DNA of 64,000 nt, taken from positions 21,240,596 through 21,304,595 of the forward strand of contig NC_061082.1 in NCBI RefSeq assembly GCF_021917145.1, given 5' to 3'. The notes under the pieces are model-generated. The model did not search any database and was not told where the DNA came from. It worked only from the letters and a program-made list of their open reading frames with translations. Positions 54,744-64,000 of this stretch are shown here, piece after piece (position 1 is the stretch's first letter; each line of letters opens with the position of its first letter). The position numbers and the translations under genes are program-made. This DNA comes from Hypomesus transpacificus. Taxonomy: Eukaryota; Chordata; Actinopteri; Osmeriformes; Osmeridae.

Positions 54744-54800
54744 GGTGGGTGTAGCTCAGTCGTACAACATTTGACTGCAAACCAAGAGGTTGCATATTAA
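54744..54800 (+). pseudogene. Truncated tRNA-Cys-like sequence
   Basis: The sequence GTGTAGCTCAGTCGTACAAC and then TTTGACTGCAAACCAAGAGG follows tRNA-Cys(GCA) closely through the D-arm and anticodon arm, with the anticodon GCA at 54,777. The T-arm and acceptor 3' side are missing and replaced by an A-rich stretch. It is a retro-pseudogene or SINE head, not a working tRNA. Confidence 0.6.
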
Positions 54801-55421
54801 AAAAAAATCCCCCCAGTTCCCATATATCACTGGATTAATGTTCTGCTGAGGATTTGATTCATTCATTCACCTCTTCAGAGGTTTGTCCTTATTCTTCCAA
54901 TGTTGTATTCATAGGTTGGTTTTATCTTCACGTCTGTGGTTTCTGTAGGTGTTTTTAAACCAACATATGTGCTGCGTCCAGGTGCAAGCCAGGACTCTTC
55001 ACTGCAGCGTTTTCCTACTCGGGTTTGTGCTGCTTTTCCGAGGGAATTCTGATGTTTACTCAGCTGATTAACAGGTGCTGTAGCTGCCGCAGTAGATCTC
55101 CTTAGATCCCCTTTCTATCTCTCCCTCTCATTCCCTCTCCCACTCTATATGTTTCTCTTAATTGCTCATTACCTCTGTATTCTCACACCCCCCCCTCTAT
55201 CTCTCTCTTCCTCTAGCTCACCCTCTTTTACTCCCTCTCTCCATCTCTCTCCCTCTCTCTATCCTTCCTGTTGCTTACACTGAGCATGTTTGATTAGTAG
55301 ATTATCCCCCTGCCGTTGTTTCACCATTGCATAGATAGACTGGTTGAATCTGCCCTCATCCAGATTGATGGACGTTCCAGACATGCACACAAGTTTTTGT
55401 GTATGCTGTGCTGGGAGGGAG

Positions 55422-55453
55422 AGATAGAGAGGGAGAACGAGTGGGAGAGAGAT

Positions 55454-55494
<41 letters not shown>

Positions 55495-55530
55495 GAGAGA
55501 TGGAAATAGAGAGAGAGGAGAGAATTGGAG
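55422..55530. repeat. (GA)n microsatellite
   Basis: A purine-only plus-strand stretch dominated by GA units with AGATAGAAAG and GGAGGAGAG variants. Open frames across it are artefacts. Confidence 0.9.
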
Positions 55531-56580
55531 GGAGAGAGCGTTGAACACATTCCTGGCATTCTGTGTCTGTGGCACCCAGCACCATCTCTGGAACGGGAGG
55601 AGTGGTTGCGTGGTGGGTAGACAGGAGTTTTGGACAAATGGAGAGAGACAAATAGAGACCATAGTTGACTCAGGTAATTCAGGCTAATATTGAGGGTTTG
55701 CCTCCCTCTACTGGCACTGTGAAACACAGATAAAAGTTGGTTTGAATCATTTCTTGGCTTTCTTTTTTTCATAAGGATGGTGGCGTCGTGTAACTTTCAC
55801 ATTTCGTAACGGTTAGCTGACTTAATAGGATACCTGAAATTGCCTCTGCACAAGCCAATGTGGCACGCGTAGGCTATCAAGCTATATCTGGAACCAGGTT
55901 AAATCTGATAACTGCCCTATATAATCTACTGTGCCGTATGCACATCTGCCGTTTCACAGCTTTACTTTGGTCTGTAAATAAAACCACGTCCGAATGGATT
56001 ATGGGGGACATTTATATAGACCTACAGTGAATGTGTGTGAGTGTTGTAATCTCTTTGTATTTTTTTATCCGTTAATGTGTTTGTCTAGAAATGACCGGCC
56101 ACTTAGCAGTCAAGTTATGTTTCCACTTTGGGTTAAATAACGTTGAGAATGCACTTAAGGCGGGTTTTAAGCAGGTCAATGTAAGTACACCAGAGATAAC
56201 AGCACGTGCATCCCACGGATAGCCGCGGGATTATTTCTCACAAAATATCTTAATTCTTCTGTTCGCTATAATGATCCTGGATAAATGCCCTCTAATCCCT
56301 ACTCCATTAATTAAAAAGAGCACGAGCCCATGGAGAACCTCGCCATCTGCCGCGGTTTCATTCCTGTAGACAGATTGTGTTTTGATCTTATTTAAAACAA
56401 GAGGATTGGACTGAATTTTACAGCGGTGGAGTCAGTGTGATGGAGGGATGAGAGAATGACCTCTCCCCGGTGAGAAGACGACATGTCGAAACCTCGGCCT
56501 CCTCCCATTTTCTTATAACGAAACCGTCTTAAAACGTGTTTAAAGAAACCGTTTTTTCCCTCACAGACATGTTTTAAAAG

Positions 56581-56655
56581 AAAGCTGGGTTTACTGAAAC
56601 AGGAGAAAGCTGGGTTTACTGAAACAGGAGAAAGCTGGGTTTACTGAAACAGGAG
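56581..56655 (+). repeat. Three exact 25-bp tandem copies
   Basis: Three identical copies of a 25-nt unit starting AAAGCTGGGTTTACTG, followed by a 7-nt partial fourth copy. The lack of divergence indicates recent expansion. It lies about 550 nt upstream of the first protocadherin start codon. Confidence 0.95.
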
Positions 56656-57201
56656 AAAGCTGTGCTGAAAGGAGCCTGTTCCTGTCAAATGAAATAAAAA
56701 TGCATTTTATTTTCCTCGTTGGATGATAGTTTTGTTAATGTGTGGTTTTAGTCTCCTATTTGTAAACGTTGGGCGCTTGTGATGAGTTTGATTGGTGCTG
56801 AAGATTAATGTGTTGCAATTGAAATGGGTTTAAGAACAGATGTTGATTTTAGTTTTGGGATGCTGGGATTGAGCCAATAAACACGCACGCACGCACACGC
56901 GCGCACACAGACAGAGCACAACAAAGCTAATCAGTGCGAGCCGCCTCCAAACACAAACCCTCCCTCCCTCTCTCCTCTCCTCTTCACTCACAATGTTCGC
57001 AGACATTCACTCGGATGGCACGAGACTGACCACTGCGTCAGCTTCAAGTTTTGGATGCAGTCCGTCCGTCAGATTAGATTCAGTTTAATGTTTGTGTTAC
57101 ATTTACTTTAAATGTAACACTTCTACACGGGTTTAAAGAAACGTTATTTTATGGCACTATTGCCGCATTTGTTTAAGTAATCCGGACTTTGCTTTGTGCA
57201 A

Positions 57202-60200
57202 ATGGACCTACGGGGTGCGAAGAGACGACTGTCGCGAAAATGGCAGGTGACCTGTCTGGCACTAGCGTGCGTCCTGGATTTAGTTTGGGGACAAATTCGC
57301 TACTCAATCCCCGAAGAGCTCGAGCACGGGGCTTTCGTTGGAAATATTGCGGAAGACCTGGGCTTAAATGTCGAGAGACTTTCCGCTCGCAGGTTTCGAA
57401 TTGTGTCAGGTGCAAAAAAACAGTATCTGGAGGTGAATTTAGAAAACGGAGTTTTGTTTGTTAATGAAAGAATAGATCGCGAGGAACTCTGTGAGCAAAG
57501 TATCTCGTGCTCCTTTCATCTGCAAGTGGTCATAGAAAACCCTTTAGAACTCTACAGAGTAGAGGTAGAGATTTTAGACGTGAATGACTATTCTCCCAGT
57601 TTTCCGTGGGGCGAGTTTAATTTGGACATATCCGAGTCCGCGGTTACCGGATCCCGCTTTCCTTTGGAGAGCGCGCAGGACCTGGATGTCGGGAGCAATT
57701 CTCTGCGCTCATATTTGTTAAGTGTGAACGAACATTTTGTTTTGGACATCCAGACGCGGAGTGATGGCAGCAAATTTGCAGAATTAGTCCTGCAGAACTC
57801 GCTGGACAGAGAGCAGCAGAAAACACACCAGATGGTTCTGACTGCTGTGGACGGAGGCTCGCCCGAGCGCTCTGGAACTGCACAGATCAACATAACAGTT
57901 TTGGATGCAAATGACAACGCTCCGGTGTTCGACCAGTCGTTTTACAGAGTGAGGCTTGTGGAAAATGCACCTAAAGGCACAGTGGTGATTAAGCTAAATG
58001 CCTCAGATCTTGATGACGGTCCAAACGCTGATATCACGTACTCATTCAGTGGGCATGCCCCCATGAAGGTGCGCGAGCTTTTCAGCGTTGACTCGGGCAC
58101 CGGAGAGATCAAAGTCAAAGGACTAATTGATTATGAGAAGGCTCGGATGCACGAGATATATGTTCAAGCTAAAGATAAGGGTCCATCGGCCGTGGCTGTT
58201 CACTGTAAAGTGCTGGTTAATATCTTAGACGTGAATGATAACCTTCCTGAGGTGATTTTAACGTCCGTCTCCACACCTGTCCAAGAGGATGCGCCTCCAG
58301 GAACGGTCATAGCCGTTATCAGCGTAATGGACAAGGACTCCGGTGAAAATGGGAATGTTGACTGTGAAATTCCGCATCACGTCCCTTTTCAGCTCCATTC
58401 CTCTTTTAAGAACTACTACACATTAGTCACTAGCGATTTTCTTGACAGAGAGAGAGTGCCCGAGTATAATATCACACTCACCGCGAGAGACATGGGCGCG
58501 CCTCCTCTATTTACAAGGAAAACAATACTCGTCGAAGTGTCAGACATGAATGACAACGCACCCCGATTCAAGCAGCCTTCCTACACAGTGTATTTGACGG
58601 AGAATAACGCACCAGGAGCCTCTATTTGCTCCATAACGGCCATTGATCCTGATTCGGACCAAAACTCATATCTGTCCTACTCTATCCTGGAGGGTGACAT
58701 ACAGGGGATGCCCGTGTCCACCTACGTGTCCATAAACTCTGACAACGGCAACATTTACGCACTGCGTTCATTCGACCACGAGCAGCTAAGAAACTTTCAG
58801 ATTTTAGTCCAAGCTCAAGATGCCGGCTTCCCTCCACTGAGCAGCAACGTTACTGTAAACGTGTTTATTCTGGACCAAAATGACAATGTTCCTGTCATCC
58901 TATCACCTGTACCAGTAAACGGCACGGCGGCGACTGCAGTGGTGCCCAGAACAGTGGATGCTGGTTACCTAGTGACGAAAATCACTGCGACGGACTCAGA
59001 CGCAGGTCAAAACTCGCGTCTTTTCTATCAGGTGCTGCAGGCTACAGACCCCAGTTTGTTCAGCGTTGCCCTGTATACGGGTGAAATCAGGACGATTCGC
59101 CGTTTGGTTGATAAAGACCCCATAAGGCAAAGGCTGGACATCCTGGTCAAGGACAACGGTCAGCCGCCGCTCTCGGCCACAGTTTCCATCATCCTGTCAG
59201 TTGTTGACAGCGTGCCAGAATTGCAGCCTGATTTCGGTGACCTCGCGTTGAGCCCCCAGTACCGCTCTAACCTTACTTTGTACTTAATAGTAACCCTGGG
59301 CGCCATCTCGTTCACGTTTCTGGTGGCTATTATTGTCCTGGCAACGATAAAGGGTTACAGGGATAGACATTCCATTCGAGGTTACAGTTTCTCTGTCAGC
59401 GCTTGTTGCGGGTTTCCGTCAGAAGAGTCCGCCACGGACGTGTACAAGAAGTCCAACCTTAACGTGCAGATATCCACAGGCACCAAAGGAAGCACGAAGT
59501 GCGTGGAGCCTGGTAGCAGCGGCCCGCTGTCCCAGGCATACTGCTACAAGATGTGTCTGACCCCGGAATCCTCCAAGAGTGATTTCATGTTCCTGAAGCC
59601 ATGCAGCCCGATAACTGAAGCGCCGCAGAATAACACCAAGACCAGCGAGTACCTCACCTCGGCATGGAACTTACACGACAGCAGGCAGTTCGTCAACAAC
59701 GGAGCTACAAGTCCAAACGAGGTAAATGTTACTTCAAGGGACCAACGTTTTCATATATGTTATTATATTTTAGATTATAATAAAAAATGATAATTTAATA
59801 ATAGTACAATGACTATCAAACTTGTGTTTGGTGCTCGGAATCAAATGAATGCATTTCACGCGCCATTACGCACGATCGTTTTGCATACAGGACGTCCTAT
59901 ATATACATGACTAAAACTAGGGTCACAAATATCAAATAAAATAAAATAACGATTTGAAATAATCGTTGAAATACAAATATAACAGGTCAATGAACGGTAT
60001 TGTCTCGCATTATATTATTTGTTTCTTAGTTTTTTTTACCTCATCCAAATAGGTGCAGCCTGTGCCGTATTCTGTTTGCGCGCCCAAATGCTAAATGATG
60101 TAGCCTAAATAATATGGGCTCAATTATTTAACTGTCTACATACTTACATACTTAAAGTGATGCATTCTTAATGTAGCGTTTAAAATGGTCCGTTACATTA

Positions 60201-61065
60201 CGCCATATGCTGAATGACTAGGCTTCTGTGGTAGCGAGCTGTCCCTTACTCACTTATCTGCATTGCTATTCTATGTGTCATAGTTTTGCCTCTATACTAT
60301 TTTTCCAGCTCAAGCAAGCAAACAAGGACTGGACATTGACAAAAAATCAACGGAATTCAGCACACAAGAGGTGAACCCCACCACCATCGCACACACACAC
60401 ACACACGTACTCACACTTCCAGTCACACATTCACACACATGCACAAATACGAGGCCCCCTTGGTGTACATTTTGTAAATGTGTGACCTTTCCATTTCCTC
60501 TCCAAAGCTACAGCTCTGTGAACATGGAGCGGACCCTTCCACCGAGGCCCAGGCAGGATCCAGATGGCTTCTCCTGCCCTGCACCCCCTCAGTACTGGAC
60601 TTGGGGAAGCCACGCCCGGGGTACGTACCACACCACGGTCCACCTCCACGGTTTCCTGTCACATGACTGAAACAAACAAATTAAAACGCACACAAATAGA
60701 CAAACCATTGAAAGACACTGCCCCTTAAATTCATAAACATTATTGTAGAAAATCATCTAATAATATGATGTGCTATGGTAACAGAATACAAGATGTCCCA
60801 GCAAGGAATCGGGGGGGTCCCAGACCATTCCTGGACCCCGAGGTACACACAACCCCCCTCAGCCCAGCCTCCACCGGACTATCAGCACAACGTTTACATA
60901 CCCGGCACGCCATCTGGGTACTGCACGCTAAAGCCAGCCCTGAGAGGGGAGCTGGACGTCTACAACTCCTTCTCCACCTTTGGGAAGAAGAGGAGGCTGG
61001 TGTCTCACTACGAGCAGGGTCTGGAGAGAGAGGATTCCCTGATCAACAACCACTTCTTCAAATGA
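57202..61065 (+). CDS. Clustered-type protocadherin with its own constant exons
   Basis: Single-pass neuronal adhesion protein. Exons: 57202-59721, 60309-60370, 60508-60620 and 60785-61065 (2976 nt, 991 aa; phases 0, 2, 1). Exon 1 is a typical protocadherin variable exon. It encodes a signal peptide, then six cadherin repeats from RYSIPEELEHGAFVG, with Ca2+-binding ends DVNDYSP, DANDNAP, DVNDNLP, DMNDNAP and DQNDNVP. The EC1 CX5C loop is Cys97-Cys103. A membrane segment lies at about residues 690-716, followed by SSKSDFMFLKPCSP. Three short exons follow within 600-1350 nt and match cluster constant exons in layout: ANKDWT (alpha NPDWR, gamma NTDWR), SYSSVN, PDYQHNVYIPG (gamma-like) and FSTFGKK (alpha-like). 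The tail ends NNHFFK without the lysine-rich end of mammalian alpha and gamma. An upstream GTG in frame is not the start; the first ATG is 57,202. Confidence 0.9.
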
Positions 61066-61222
61066 GGGACATTGAATCTTGAGAGACTGAACACTGAAAC
61101 ATTCTAACGTTCAAGAACTACTTTGACTGTCAGTGGTGTTTTATTGTTGTCTTCATTCAACTTTCCTGTTTTGTTTGTTTCATGTTTATTCATTCTGTGT
61201 TCTCGGTCCAAAATGATTGTAC

Positions 61223-61228
61223 CATTAA
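61223..61228 (+). terminator. Poly(A) signal (ATTAAA) of the first protocadherin
   Basis: ATTAAA lies 158 nt after the stop codon at 61,063-61,065, with GT-rich sequence (TTGGTGTTGTGTT) 30 nt downstream. This supports transcription ending here rather than reading into the next variable exon. Confidence 0.65.
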
Positions 61229-61239
61229 AGCTGATTATA

Positions 61240-62780
61240 AATCTATAATTCATGCTTTGGTGTTGTGTTAGATGTTTTTCATCAACTTAAGTTCTTACAA
61301 GGTTTCATTTTTGGGGAGGCCAATTATGGCCTGTAGGCCTCATTAACCAGAACTCATATTTCTTTTTAAAATAGAAAATTGTATTTTCTGTTTTTAGATT
61401 TCTTGTGTGGACAAAGTCATGGAACATTATGACAATCAGACTAACAACATTTCAGAGAGAACATTTAATTGGTCTGATTTACCAGGAACATAACAAGAAG
61501 GTTTGATAGATTTTCAACCCAAAATAGTTGTATCACAGTCTATTTTAAAATACCTAATTTCCCTTCATTTAACAGACATGAAGAGAAAGCTAAAACATAG
61601 CCTACCAATTTAACCTCATCTATACAGCAGTGTTTTAGATAATTTCGCATCAATCATATATTTTCATTTAATAATTCTGGTAATGCTGCGAACAATAATA
61701 AGAGATGGACAAAATACACACAAAAGTGTCTGTACTTGTACTTGAGTGAAGGATCCTTGAGTGAAAGATTACTCAAGTAGAAGTACAGATACATGTTTAA
61801 AAAGACTGGTCAAAGTTGAAGTAGGCCTACTGACTTAAAGTAGGATAAAGAAATATGGGCTCAGACATACAAATGTAAAAACTAGTCATTCCTACTTGCT
61901 TTTTTAATATTTTAATACACGTGTCATATTAAAACAGTGTAATAATAGTAAGAACAGTAATCACAGTGTAATAACATAATAACAGCGTAACAACAGCTTA
62001 CTTTTAAATCAGTTTGATAGTTCTCGACAAGGCTCGGATTCTCTTTTCACTTCAATCATTTAGTTCTAAATGTAGATGTAAATGTAGATGTGCAACAATT
62101 ATATTTTAGAATGTTTTACTTATCATAAGTCTTTGCAGTTAGGCCATTTTTTCCTGACTTTTTCTTTTGGCTTTTTCCTGACTTTTTCTATTGAGCTTAT
62201 TATATTTTTGTTGTTGTCCAAAACAACATTTGTGGGTAGGGCAGCCAATTACTTCTCAATAATGTCAGTAAGCTTAGCTAGTTTCAAGACAGCTACTGTA
62301 GCCAAATCACGTTTCTGGTTTACAGTTGACTCTGACACGACCTTTCAAACGGCGGAGCTGTCTACACTCTCTGGTGCTGATATTATTGTTTTGATTTTGT
62401 GTTGGCTTTACCGACCCTACTTTAAAACACTCTGAACATAACAGTGGTTCATTAATTTGATCAGTGTGGGTATTTCACTGTGTGAAAATGTCACGGGCCA
62501 GTATGAGTGCCCAGATGGCGATGTTAAACTATTTTGAATGGTACAGCAAGTCTATTCCATGGCAAGTGACGACTACAGAAGACGTCATCAAGATTTAGGA
62601 CACAACGCCTAGGCTACGCCACCTCAGCTGTGCCGCGTGGAGGCTCGACATGAATTTTGCAAGGCGGAAGAGAATGGCTGCGATCGAACAGCATATCGAC
62701 ACCAGTCTACAGATGTGAAGACAACCATTTTAAGTAAATAGAAACGATTCCAATTTATTTTGCACTATAATCATTCTATC
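61240..62780. other. Interval between the two protocadherin units
   Basis: No gene is recognised. It is AT-rich and includes a transposon-like fragment (listed separately). It must contain the promoter of the second variable exon; a GATGGC-containing segment lies about 265 nt before that ATG. The 115-codon open frame at 62,088-62,435 shows no domain. Confidence 0.5.
61703..61830. mobile_element. Fish interspersed repeat fragment (TACTTGAGTA type)
   Basis: Contains AGATGGACAAAATAC, CTGTACTTGTACTTGAGTG, AAGTAGAAGTACAGATACA and TGAAGTAGGCCTACTGA. This word set is typical of a short non-autonomous element found widely in teleost genomes. Assignment rests on recognition of the words only; ends are approximate. 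Confidence 0.45.
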
Positions 62781-64000
62781 ATGGCGCGAATTATGTCGTT
62801 CAAACGGTCAGGGTGGGTCGCGGCTCTCTTTGTGTTCTGTGGGATGTGGGGGGCTGCTTTGTCCGTCACTCGGTACTCCATTCCAGAGGAAATGCAAGAG
62901 GGTTCCGTTGTTGCGAACTTGGCTACAGATTTGGGACTTGATGTTCGCAGTCTGGTAAGACGCAAGGCAAAGCTTGATATCATCCACAGTAAAAAATACC
63001 TTGATATCAACAAAGAAACTGGCGATCTGTACATTATAGAGAGGATAGACAGAGAAAACATATGTACGAGCAAGACAACATCTTGCTTTTTGAAAATGGA
63101 TGTCATATTTGAAAACCCTATTCGCATTTTTAATGTTGAACTGGAAATTATGGACATAAATGACAACGCGCCGATTTTTCGAAGGGAGACCATGCAATTG
63201 GACATATCAGAATCCACTGCTCCCGGAGAGAGGTTCTCGTTGACAAATGCAGTGGATGCAGATGTTGGTGCAAATTCTATAAAAACGTATTATCTAAGCG
63301 AAAGCAAATCTTTTACAATCGATATACAGACAGGAAGCGGTGGCTCAAAATACGTAGATTTAGTTCTCAATAGCCATTTAGACCGAGAAGAACAGGGAAT
63401 TCACAATCTGATATTAACCGCTGTAGATGGAGGAGTCCCTGCGCGCTCAGGCACAGCCAGCATAATTATTAGGGTTCTGGATATCAATGACAACGCCCCC
63501 TTCTTTAATCAGGAGGTATACGCAGTTAATATAAAAGAGAACTCCCCTATTGGAACAGTAGTCATTAAGTTGAACGCAACAGACTTTGACGAAGGCATAA
63601 ACGCAGAGATAACGTATTCCTACACATTGTACACATCGGAGAAAACGCAAGAAATGTTCTCTCTCAATCCTGACACTGGAGAGATCAAGGTGAAGGGCGT
63701 GATTGATTTTGAGGAAAGTCAAAGTTTTGAAATGCACATACAGGCCAAAGACAAAGGCCCAAATGCATTAACAGGAGAATGCAGAGTGATGGTATCTGTT
63801 ACCGACATGAATGACAACCATCCCGAGGTAACCGTCAAATCTTTCAAAAGTACAGTCAAAGAAGATGTCACCGTAGGAACGATAATAGCCGTTATCAGCA
63901 CCCGCGACAGAGACTCCGGGAGAAACGGAGAAGTTGAACTTACTTTTAATCAACAAGCACATCTACCCTTTGTTCTCAACAAATCCTCAGATGAGTTCTT
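62781..64000 (+). CDS. Clustered protocadherin variable exon (partial, 3' cut by window)
   Basis: Open from ATG at 62,781 to the window end (406 codons visible, no stop). It has a signal peptide (hydrophobic VAALFVFCGMWGAALS), then RYSIPEEMQEGSVVANL at the start of EC1. Repeats end DINDNAP, DINDNAP and DMNDNHP, with LDRE in EC2. About three and a half cadherin repeats are present. It resembles the first unit in organisation but is diverged in EC1 (KYLDINKETGDLYIIERIDRE). The EC1 cysteine pair has six rather than five residues between the cysteines. It presumably belongs to the main alpha/gamma-type cluster continuing to the right. Subtype cannot be fixed without its cytoplasmic end. Confidence 0.92.
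   Translation, partial: MARIMSFKRSGWVAALFVFCGMWGAALSVTRYSIPEEMQEGSVVANLATDLGLDVRSLVRRKAKLDIIHSKKYLDINKETGDLYIIERIDRENICTSKTTSCFLKMDVIFENPIRIFNVELEIMDINDNAPIFRRETMQLDISESTAPGERFSLTNAVDADVGANSIKTYYLSESKSFTIDIQTGSGGSKYVDLVLNSHLDREEQGIHNLILTAVDGGVPARSGTASIIIRVLDINDNAPFFNQEVYAVNIKENSPIGTVVIKLNATDFDEGINAEITYSYTLYTSEKTQEMFSLNPDTGEIKVKGVIDFEESQSFEMHIQAKDKGPNALTGECRVMVSVTDMNDNHPEVTVKSFKSTVKEDVTVGTIIAVISTRDRDSGRNGEVELTFNQQAHLPFVLNKSSDEF

Noticed and set aside
57196-57201. GTG start two codons before the protocadherin ATG
   Set aside because: GTG initiation is not expected in a vertebrate nuclear gene and the ATG at 57,202 gives a normal signal peptide.
62771-63217. 148-codon minus-strand open frame and others opposite the second protocadherin
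   Set aside because: Antisense shadows of the protocadherin exon; the plus strand carries the cadherin motifs.

Overview
The window is nuclear DNA of a ray-finned (teleost) fish. It has spliced genes with short GT-AG introns, long (CT)n/(GA)n, poly-C and poly-G simple repeats, fish-type tRNA-derived SINEs, an L2/CR1-like LINE remnant and hAT-type MITEs. The protein set (TRPC7, eRF1, FBXW11, FGF18, clustered protocadherins) corresponds, from memory, to genes on human chromosome 5q.

Layout. Positions 1 to about 23,300 are gene-poor: microsatellites, G-rich minisatellites, decayed transposons and some AT-rich unique stretches that may be regulatory. A small four-exon avidin-family gene (biotin-binding protein) lies on the minus strand at 23,459-24,514. 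It is easy to miss because its exons are 34-214 nt. After another gene-free stretch come trpc7 (+, 27,694-33,450, 12 exons), etf1 (+, 34,197-37,731, 10 exons, eRF1) and fbxw11 (+, 39,461-46,034, 12 coding exons plus a likely 3'UTR exon). fgf18 follows on the minus strand (48,275-50,583, 5 exons), tail-to-tail with fbxw11. A 6.6 kb gene-free, microsatellite-rich interval separates fgf18 from the start of a protocadherin cluster. The first unit (57,202-61,065) has one large variable-type exon and its own three short constant-type exons. A second protocadherin variable exon opens at 62,781 and runs off the window end.

The genes do not form a pathway: a cation channel, a translation termination factor, an SCF ubiquitin-ligase receptor, a secreted growth factor, neuronal adhesion proteins and a secreted biotin binder. 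Their order is a vertebrate synteny block. All exon structures were derived by hand from splice sites, reading phase and remembered family sequences; summed coding lengths are in frame for every complete gene. The most notable items are the avidin gene, the one-variable-exon protocadherin unit whose constant tail lacks the lysine-rich end, and a tandem repeat grown from the fbxw11 stop codon and adjacent splice donor. Also notable are a GC-AG intron and a (TG)n 3' splice site in fbxw11, and a possible extra fbxw11 exon in intron 1.
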